From Candidatus Obscuribacterales bacterium (lineage in GTDB: Bacteria; Cyanobacteriota; Vampirovibrionia; Obscuribacterales; Obscuribacteraceae), in contig JAIERK010000089.1 of assembly GCA_019746975.1 (NCBI GenBank), positions 1 through 64,000 on the forward strand: a stretch of 64,000 nucleotides of DNA, in the 5' to 3' direction. The translations under genes and the position numbers were made by a program. The notes beneath the pieces are model-generated. The model did not search any database and had not been told where the DNA came from. It was given only the letters and a program-made list of their open reading frames with translations. Below, one piece after another: positions 17,391-26,500 of this stretch (position 1 is its first letter; each line of letters begins with the position of its first letter).

Positions 17391-19919
17391 GTGAATCTTT
17401 TTGATCTGGCAAGGCAAGACAACACGAAAGGTGGCGGGAGTGACTCAACAGACTCGAAGCCACAACCCACCTTCGAAAGCGATTTAGACAGTACGGACGA
17501 GTCAACGTCCGGTTGGATGGCAGCAGCCCAAGGTATCTGGGGAGCACCTCAGGAAAAACAGCTTGTGGCATTCTTGGGCGATCCGCCGCCGGCAGTCGAT
17601 GAAAAACCTAACCCAAAGTTGTTACGTGAGGCACAACCTGAAGAAGTACCCGACTGGGCCGCGAAAAAGATAGAACCAGGCAAAGTAAAGCCGGCTATGC
17701 CTGGCGACGCCGGCTTCGCAAAACCCACCGATAAAGCGCCCGAGATCAAAGTCAAAGACGGCGGAGGGAAAGACGCGGGGACTGCCAAACCAGATGGTAG
17801 CGCTGGAAAGACAGTCACGGAAAGAACTATTCAATTCCTCGAAACAATTGTGGAGAAGGCTGACAAAACCGATACGAAAGATGCTCTGGGCAAAATCATA
17901 GAAGGTCACACGCAAAGCATCAGCCTGCTGGAAAAACTTACTGAACCTGACCTCTCCCCTGAGAGAAAGAAGATTCTTGCAGACATGAACCTTCGGATCC
18001 ACGCCGAGAAGTGGATCGATTACGAGCGCTATCTCGACCCGGCTCTGTCACGAGCGGAACTGGCGCTGGCAAAAATTGCAACCGGTGATGACAAGCTCAT
18101 CGCCGAGGGCGAGAAAACCTTGATTGCCGCAGTGACAATGCGCCCGGATCTGCAATTCAATGAAGGATTCCAGAAAAAGATTCTCGCGTCTTATCAGAAG
18201 ATGGAGTCGACTCGCAAAGATAAAGGGCTAGCTGCATGGCAAGGTGAACTAAAGCCGGAGAAAGCCTCCAGCACCGTAGCTGGTGCAGTCGGCGCCGATC
18301 CGGACGATGCAATGCAAAAGGCCAACAAGGTCTACGCAGAGAAAGGAATGAAAGAGGCCCTGCCCTTTTTCGAAGCAGCAATCAAAGCCGCCGATGGTCT
18401 ACCTCAGGACAAAGTCAAGGCAGAGTTGGCAGAGCTATTCTGCAAGAGATTGACTTTAGAAAGATCGATTGTCGGAAAAGCTGTTCGCAACGAGAATACG
18501 GACAAAGCGGCCGATGAGCTGAAAACAGCCAGAGAAGACGAATGGTCAAAATATCGACTATACCTCGACCCCGGCTCCACAAGAGTGAACACCGCTCTCG
18601 CGATGATAAGCTCAGGTGACGCTGACATGCTCAAGCGCGGCAAAACGCTTCTCGCTGAAGCAATTGAGAAGAGACCAGAGCTAGAGTTCGACGACGATTT
18701 CCAGGTGCACCTGAAGAAAGCATTTGAGTCGCATCACACATCAAAACCGACAGCTAGACTACTACCGCCCAGAGAAGACGTACTACCGACGGGACCAGAC
18801 ACCAAAGTAGAGCTTCCGGCCAAAACTGATCCAAGCAAAGTCAAGAGAGAACCATTCGAAGTCGGATACAAGAAGATAGATCCGAAGAACCTTTCGAAAG
18901 AACAACTGGAAGAAGTCGAGAAAGACAAGGCAGTAACAAACTACTTGAAAGACACAGTTACTGGACCGCTATTAACCGCAGCACTCCTGTATCTCGGCTA
19001 TCGAGTGACAAAGGGCCAGATGGAGCGCGTTCGAGCAAAGCGAGCCGCAGCTGTGGCTGAAGCCAAAGACGTCGGCAAGAAGATCGCAGAATCGTCACCT
19101 CCCGAAAGCAAACCGGTTGAGGAACCAAAACCTGGCGAATCCAAACCAGGGTCCGAACCGAAGCCGGGCGAGTCCAAACCGGGGTCCGAACCAAAACCAG
19201 GCGAATTAAAACCTGGCGAATCCAAACCAGGTTCCGAACCGAAGCCGGGCGATCCCAAACCGGGGTCCGAACCAAAACCAGGCGAATTAAAACCAGGCGA
19301 TCCTAAACCAGGGTCCGAAACAAAACCAGGCGAAAATAAGCCTACTGAAACACCCAAACCCGCTGAAAGAACCGTGGATCCCGATACGATCAAGACGACT
19401 CCGTTTGAGTCCGGCGCCAAACCGGATCCTAAAATCGAGAGGCCTGCCGCCGCGATGGAAGCCGGAAGGATGATAGAGATCAAACTACCAGGCGGAATCT
19501 ATGCCCGAATGCCCAAAGCCGAGTTGCCGGGATTTATGGAGAAGGTCGAGAAGGAGTTCAAAACTGAAGAACTCGGCAAAGTTCTAGACAAGCTTATCGA
19601 AGACAAAGTTGGTTCGGAGGAAGAACAAAAACAGCTGAAAGAGCTAAAAGCCCGATATGACAAGCTTGGACCGGAAGCAAAGAACGAAGCAAAAATCGAA
19701 TTCTTCAGGACGATAAAGACTCAACTCGGATTGGAAGTAGACACGAAAGAGCCGGACAAAGCGCGCTCAAGTCGAGTCGGCCGTTCACTCGCCATCGGCG
19801 GAACTGTTCTCGGTGTGGCTATCCTCACAGGAGCGATACTACATCACTGCTTATCCAAAGAGAAGGCCGATTCTTCGAATCGCGTCAACGTAGAGTTCAT
19901 CAATAAAAACAAGAAATGA
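17391..19919 (+). CDS. 842-residue protein with duplicated helical domains, proline-rich repeats and a C-terminal membrane helix
   Basis: The start chosen is GTG 17391 (MNLFDLARQ), with AGAGGG at a good distance; a TTG at 17370 is possible but less likely. There is no signal peptide. Two related helical units sit at about residues 200-265 and 377-445, sharing the pattern 'YxxYLDPxxxRxxxALAxIxxGDxxxxxxGxxxLxxAxxxRPxLxFxxxFQ'. A hydrophobic patch follows at about 520-540, then a PKPGES/PKPGD tandem repeat (about 578-650) and a C-terminal membrane helix ('LAIGGTVLGVAILTGAILHH') near 800-820. It may be a tail-anchored structural protein with the proline-rich stalk as spacer. I do not recognise a family. 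A strong terminator follows. Confidence 0.8.
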   Translation: MNLFDLARQDNTKGGGSDSTDSKPQPTFESDLDSTDESTSGWMAAAQGIWGAPQEKQLVAFLGDPPPAVDEKPNPKLLREAQPEEVPDWAAKKIEPGKVKPAMPGDAGFAKPTDKAPEIKVKDGGGKDAGTAKPDGSAGKTVTERTIQFLETIVEKADKTDTKDALGKIIEGHTQSISLLEKLTEPDLSPERKKILADMNLRIHAEKWIDYERYLDPALSRAELALAKIATGDDKLIAEGEKTLIAAVTMRPDLQFNEGFQKKILASYQKMESTRKDKGLAAWQGELKPEKASSTVAGAVGADPDDAMQKANKVYAEKGMKEALPFFEAAIKAADGLPQDKVKAELAELFCKRLTLERSIVGKAVRNENTDKAADELKTAREDEWSKYRLYLDPGSTRVNTALAMISSGDADMLKRGKTLLAEAIEKRPELEFDDDFQVHLKKAFESHHTSKPTARLLPPREDVLPTGPDTKVELPAKTDPSKVKREPFEVGYKKIDPKNLSKEQLEEVEKDKAVTNYLKDTVTGPLLTAALLYLGYRVTKGQMERVRAKRAAAVAEAKDVGKKIAESSPPESKPVEEPKPGESKPGSEPKPGESKPGSEPKPGELKPGESKPGSEPKPGDPKPGSEPKPGELKPGDPKPGSETKPGENKPTETPKPAERTVDPDTIKTTPFESGAKPDPKIERPAAAMEAGRMIEIKLPGGIYARMPKAELPGFMEKVEKEFKTEELGKVLDKLIEDKVGSEEEQKQLKELKARYDKLGPEAKNEAKIEFFRTIKTQLGLEVDTKEPDKARSSRVGRSLAIGGTVLGVAILTGAILHHCLSKEKADSSNRVNVEFINKNKK
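19124..19340 (+). repeat. Tandem repeat encoding PKPGES / PKPGSE / PKPGD units
   Basis: About 217 bases of imperfect repeats based on a 30-36-base unit encode Pro-Lys-Pro-Gly stretches. Units differ by a few bases and by GAA TCC versus GAT CCC endings, which indicates repeated duplication. The encoded segment would be an extended linker. Confidence 0.9.
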
Positions 19920-20070
19920 GCACTAGGGAGCGTTAAGGACCTGGATTAACATCCGTGGACTGAAGCAAGCTTGTGTCACATAACGAGCTGCGCTCGAATC
20001 ACGTATTCTTGATCGGTCGAAGGCGTTTTGAACAAACAGTTTCAACCCAACCAGCCCTAACTGCTCACCT

Positions 20071-20106
20071 GCAACCAAGCTTCAGTGCGAAGCTTGGTTG
20101 CTTTTT
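20071..20106 (+). terminator. Strong rho-independent terminator after the 842-residue gene
   Basis: GCAACCAAGCTTC and GAAGCTTGGTTGC form a perfect 13-bp stem with a 5-base loop, followed by TTTTT. It lies 150 bases after the stop at 19919. Confidence 0.92.
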
Positions 20107-20502
20107 GCAATGAGAAAAATTCGAACAGGTCCTATCCACACCGGGCACGTTCTATCCACATCAAGACAGATCGATCGCGCCGCACTTACTAACATTCTTG
20201 TAACCGGCTCGTCGAACGAATTACGCAACTCACATTCAGAGCGACAAGGGACCTTGCCACAAAAAACAATCTCGTGCGATAAATAAAATCGCGAAGCTAC
20301 TCCGTTCGCTGACAAAGTTCTGCCACGTTGGTCGCCTAGCTTTATCTCCAGGTTCACAGTCTATTCAGGCAAGAAAGTGGTCAGAACGAGGCGCATTGAA
20401 ACGATTCTCCGTCGATACGGTCAGGACAAGATTGACCTCAGGTTAAATCAGAGCTGAGGCACTGGTAGCCAATATGAGTACGAGTTTGTCATCGCTGCGG
20501 CA
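20107..20502. other. Gene-free region between convergent large genes
   Basis: About 400 bases. A 62-codon frame (20098-20286) starts inside the terminator tail and is not supported. Two copies of CTATCCACA (20132-20140 and 20152-20160) are spaced 20 bases apart. A weak hairpin CCTCAG-N12-CTGAGG (20436-20459) could help end the leftward giant gene. Confidence 0.4.
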
Positions 20503-23500
20503 TCACTCTTTGGCAGCCGCTTCACGTTGACGCTTGATCTCGTTGATTGCCCAACGAGCTCTGGTCTTCTGATCCGCTGGCGTTTTCTCATCAGCAAGGA
20601 GAGTCTCATAGGTATCGCCTAAAGTTCTCAGAACGCTATTTGCTTCCAATCGTACCGACGGTCCCTTACCTTTTGCTATTAGCTGAGCCAGGATCATAAT
20701 GCCGGTTGATTCATCATCTTGACCAGGCGCGCCTTGAGCCAGCATCCATGCGGCTGCAAGCTGCACTCGCTCGTCGGGATGCGCCAGTGCCGTCTCACGA
20801 ATCTTTTTCGCAACTGGACTATCTTTTGCAAATGCATTCTCGCCCAGCCCGAACTGAACGATGGCTTTCACCGCGTCATTTGATGCTGCTTTGCCCGGCT
20901 TCTCTTTAGCAGCCTCGATTGAGGCAGTCAACTTGGCAGCATTGGCTGTTAGATCTTTGCTTTCAGTCGGTTTTAAACCGCGAGTGACCTCGACTAACAG
21001 TCCCATATCCTTGTCCATTTCAGCTTCGAGATCCGCGATAACGCCGGCTTTCGCTTTATCTGTCTTCTTCATTCTGGCGATAAAGGTCTCGGCGTCCTTG
21101 CGAATACGATCAGGATATCGAGTATTTTGTTTAGCCAGAACCAGAGCCATTGCGGCTTTCGCATCTTGAGCGTCTGGACTCTGCTCGGCTAGCACCATAC
21201 AAGCTGCCAGTGAGACTGCCAGAAAATCGCTTGCCACAGCTTCCTTCAGCACCTTCAAAGCACTGTCGTCGGCTTTCAGTTTTCCATCCGGAGAACGCAG
21301 CGAGAAAATATCCTGCACCGCGGTGTTGACGGACTCAGCTTTAGGCGATTTAACGTAAGCACCGAGCCTTTCACAGGTTTTTGCCCGATCGGCAGTCGGC
21401 AGCGTCGCTTCAGAAGCGATGTTCAATCCGCCTACGGAATAGCGACTGAGCTTACTGACGAAATCCAGCCACTGACCTGCTTCCTTCTTCAACTGCGGAT
21501 TGGTCGAGTCCTGGTTCAATCCTTTGAGAACACCAACCGCGCGACTCAACTCGGCTTGATTGGGCGTCGTCAACATCAGAGCCCATGCTCCAGCCATGCG
21601 CACTTTCTCACTTCTGTGCTCCATCGCTCGGGTGTAGAGATCGAGCACTGGATCGGTCGGTCCAACAGGGTTGTTACCCATTTTCCGTTTGACCGACATG
21701 ACTGCTTTGACCACATCGATCTCGTTGACGTTTTCCTTATCGAGAATCTGATCGAGCTCCTGCTGAGCTGTAGCCAGAGATTTCTTATCAGGGCGAACAA
21801 TTGCATAGGCAAGCACACTACCGTCTTTCTTTTCCTTCGCGAGATTCTTGCCTTCTTGCATGATCTCGAGAAGCTTCGCTTTATGTGGCGATTTATCGAT
21901 GCCCTTTTCGAATTGCGATAGAATCGATTCCGCTTCCAGTCTGTAGAACTTCAAATCGCGTGGACTGCTAGCGTACTTGTATGGCGTGTCGATGATCGTA
22001 CTAAGCGTCTCTGTCGCTTGCATCAAATCATCGCCATCACCGCGATAGAGCATGTAGCGGCTCGCAATTAGTTTGACGCGAGTACGCTGATCTTCTCTGG
22101 CTTGCCGGAGGGCGGAAAGGAGAACCTCATCATTCTCTGCATTCTTGTGCCATTCATAGCCTTCTACGGCCTTTGCTATAGCTCTGACGACGTCCTCTGT
22201 CGACTTGCTACTATCGGTGAGATTATCGATGATCGCATTCTTTCTGAGCTGAACAGATGCTGTCGTATCAGGATTGTTTTTCCTGGCATCGACGATATTG
22301 CGGGTGATACCATCACGCAACCAGCGTACATTGTCAGCGGCGCACTCACGCAACTCGGGCGACTTATGAAACTCGGCAATTGCTTCGAGAAGCTCGGCGG
22401 AAGAACCATCACGACAGTAGTCGCCGAGAAGGTTGATCATTGTTCTCCTGAACTTGACCTCTTTATCGTATCTCGGATCGCCCTTGTCTGGAAAACCGGC
22501 TTGAGCGGTGGTAGCGAGATAGAGAATCTTTGCGACCTGCTCTTTGGTCATCGCTTGATCGTTCTTCACATCACTCTTGTCGGCGTCGCTCATCTGGATC
22601 AGCGAGGCGAGGAAGATGTTCTTTACATCAGGATGCAAATCAGGTTGCTGAGTGAGTACCTTTTCCACGCACCACTTCACCGCGGATCCTCTCTCCTTGC
22701 AGCCTTGCTTGGAGAGATCGAGAAATGCAATCGTAGCCACGTCGATCGTGTAATTTCTCCAGCGAACCGGCATGTCTGCGCCGCGATTAACGATAATCCA
22801 GAGAAGTGCTTGAATTGCTTTCGTTCTTGTATCAGAATCCTTGCCAGTTTTGGCATCCTTGACGAGTTCATCCAGAGCCTCGGTGTATTTCTTGTCGACC
22901 GCATCGGTGGCATCCTTGAAATATTCCTTCGTGTCTTTGCCACCAAAAAAGCTGCCAACTTTGTCCGCGCCGAACTCGAAAAATCCACCGATTCCAGAGT
23001 AGGTGCTATCCACGGCACCAGTCCAGGCATCGGTGAAGTTCTTGTCGAACAGAATCGGACGAGATTCTTTGAGACGCTCTCCGTACCAATCCAGGTGTTT
23101 GAACTGCTGGTCTTCCAGAATCTTGGTTACATGAGCTTGCAGCTTTTCTATGCTCTGATCGGACTTCGGATCGAGCGGCGGTTCCTCGGGGAATCGAACT
23201 TCTCGAATTCTTCTAGCTACTCGAGGATCCAGCTCTTTCTTCACGGCCTCGTTCATCAATTCACGCAAGCCCGGAATCTGCAGATCTCCGGCCGCTTGAA
23301 CAACAGCGAGTCGAACTTTTGCAGAACCAATAAATTCGGCATCTTTGAGGTGGCGAACGATTGTCGCAACCGAAGGATCGCCTTGCTTCATGAACTTTTC
23401 TTTGTTGTCTGCGCCCTTTCCGGTATAGCGATACCAGGAGACGCTGTCGCCTTCTTTGAACTGATAATATCGTCCGAGAGAGAGCGTCTTGTCCTGACCT

Positions 23501-26500
23501 TCGACGAGACGACCTTCGAACTCGGCCACAGTCATCGAATCTTGTTTTTCTGGTACCGTACCGGAGTACTGGCAACCGAACGACGCTAGCGCCGTGATGC
23601 AGGAAGCATGAAGATCGGGATAATCTCCAACGAAGGAGTAGTCTTCGGATTCGCGCGCACGACTGCGGGGATTGAGCATATCGAGAAGCCTGGATTTCAG
23701 ATCTGTAGTGATAGCCTTGTCACCGCCAGTGATAGCACGTGCGTTTTTCAAAATTTCCACTTTGAGCTTCTGCGATTCTTGCGTGTTAGGCCAGCTAAGA
23801 ACTGCCAGAAGCTCTTTGCGCTCTGCGGTAGTCAGTTTTGCAATGTCCATTTGTTGCACTGCAGCCAAACTGAGATCGATTTTGGTTTTTGACATGCACT
23901 TGAGAAGATTCGCATTGAGCATCTCAGGCGTAATCTTGTAGTCCTCTCCGTCGACCTTGATCGTTCCCAACTCTTTGAGCGCAACCAATGCCTGGAGTTT
24001 TTCCAATCGCACATCGTCGGGCTGAAGTTTGATCGTTTTCTCTTTCGCTTCGCCTTTCTCCATGACAAGGATCTTTCGGTCGACAGGCGTCGTCTCGATG
24101 TTCTGCTGGGCCATGAATTTCAGATTCTTGACGTAGTCCGTCGCAAATGCGCCGTCTTTACCGCCCTCTTTCTTCCAACGTCGATCACAATCTTCCAGTG
24201 CCCGCTTTCGATCATCGACCTTATCGTTATCGTTGGCGAAGAGTACCTCCGTGGCTAACGCGCGAGCATCGGGACCTTTCTTGCTATCAGTCATAAGATC
24301 TTTGAGATCGGCGCGCAGAGCATCCGCAGTTAGACCGTAATATTTGGCGCGATATCTTTGTTGCGCGATATAACCATTTTTCGAAACGCGGATTTCTTCG
24401 TCCATAATGTCGTTAAGCAGGAATCCGAGCGACACGTCTTCGGTGTCGATCATTGCCAATCCAACCAGCTCACGATTGTTGGAGGTCTTAGCGACATCGA
24501 TAAGGGAACCTGCAAGACCATGATTATCGAGCTTGCCCATACGCCACAGCATCTTGGCGGCACCCATCTTCAGGGAGTCCTGCGGTGCGCTTTCTGCCAA
24601 ACGCTCAACAAAGTTGACCAGTTCGTTGCGTCCGACGGAGACATCAATCGTGGATTCAGCAACTTCTACCCAGTCTTTGCCATTGTATTCTTTGTGCGCC
24701 GGTATGGTTACCTTACGGCTAAGAACTGTCTCTGGAAGCTCGCCTTTATCGTTCGCCTGCAAAACGAGCGCGAGACTCGCTGCAATCAGCTTCTCTTGCG
24801 AGGATTGAGGTTCGCCGGGGCGGACTTTGCTTTGCATTTCCTGGCGGAATTTTGGCTCGTACTTTCCAGACTGGCTACAAATGTGCCCCCAAACCGTGGC
24901 TTCGTCAGTCGAGGTGAAGAGCTTCGATAGATTGGCGACGAACTTCTGACGCTCAGGATTGTCCTTCGGAAGAGCCATCGCTGCCTTTCCGTCTTTTACC
25001 AACTTCTCGATGCGCTCACGCGTCTTCGCATCGGTTGTTTCTGCAAGCATCGTCTTGGATAAACGATCCAACATCACTTCCATCGACTTGCGAACCTTCT
25101 CGTCGGCAAGATCGAACTTCGCGGGTCTGGCGTCATCCCCGTCCTTCTTGACCAGACGCTCGGGAGTTCCTCTGTCGTCGAGAGCTCGGTCCAACGCTTG
25201 CTGAGTGGTCCAGCCCATGTGGTTGTCGATTCTGTTTTTGATATCTGTCGCCACAATCGGTCCGAAGATAGCAATACCATCGACCGCGAGCACGCCGTGT
25301 CCGATTGTGTTCAAAAGACTGGCGGATTCGCCGGCTGCTTTTCCAATTCCGAACGCTTTCTTGAAGGTCGAGAGACCAAGTCCTCCACCGATGTCGGCAA
25401 GAATGAACAGGTGACTGGCCGTATGAATGCCGTCTTTCCAGGGCTTCGGCAGTTTGTGATCGATGATATGGTGAGACAGGCCTGCCATACCGACTGCGAA
25501 GCGCCCCATAGACATAGCACGCGCGCCCCAGCTCACTCCCTTCGCCATAATGCCCGCGCCGCCGTATGCGGTGAGACCGACATCCATGACGAATTTGCCC
25601 CATTTGACGCCATGGTGCCAGAAGCCGACTTGCGGCAATTCGCACTTGGTCGGGTTCAGTTCGAGTTTGCTACCGTAGAGCCAACGATTGACGTCGTCTG
25701 GTCCTTTTAGAAGCTGGATGCTGCCCATCGCGGTCATAGCCGGAATGTATTCGTCCGATGATTTCTCGATAGTGAACTCTTCATCACGAGAAAAATTCAA
25801 GCTGCCATCCGGATTTTTTCCTTTATAGGTCCAGTCAGGATAAGGCTGACCGTCTGCACCTTTAATCTTGTACTTTTCACCGACTTTGGGTTCGGCACCA
25901 TCTGCAAGACCATTGGTCGCGCGGAAGTCTGCCATAGCTTGCTTCGAACCGACAGGGTCGCAACCGAGCCAGTAGTTGTAGCTGTACCAGCTAGTCGTTT
26001 GATACGACACCGTACCTTTGACGATAACTTTGCCGCCCTTCTCTTCTACGCTGGTGACGCGTTGACTGACCAGGTCGTAAGGAACTCCGATATTCGGATG
26101 AATACTTTCGTTGAATGGGAAATCTCCAAATCGCAAAAACGCTTTCGGATCTTTTTTGGCGACCAGGTCTTCAACCGCCTGCCTGTAAGGGTCAAGAGCC
26201 TTGTCGACCTCTTTATGATGTTTTGACAGCCAGGCTTCGAAACCTTTGGTTTCCTTGTTGTTAGCTGGAATTTGCTTTCTCAAATCTAAACCGTCGAGAG
26301 CAGCAACGTTGAACTTGAGCAATCGTCCTTTCTTGCCGAACTCCATCTCAACGCCCAGCGCCTGAAGTTCTTTTATAGCCTCGTCGGAGTTTTGAATACC
26401 ATCGATGGACTTCATCGCCTGAGAGTAGTTGCGAAGGCGGTTGCCCAGGTTAACGACATACATCACGCGCTCGCGCCATGCCGGAATGTCTTCGACGTTT

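Noticed and set aside
18998-19483. 161-codon leftward frame rich in Gly/Pro/Ser
   Set aside because: Antisense reading of the PKPG tandem repeat, not a gene.
22102-23589. 495-codon rightward frame inside the giant gene
   Set aside because: It is antisense to the 2592-residue gene and arises from that gene's codon use; Cys/Ile/Phe-rich composition and no start site.
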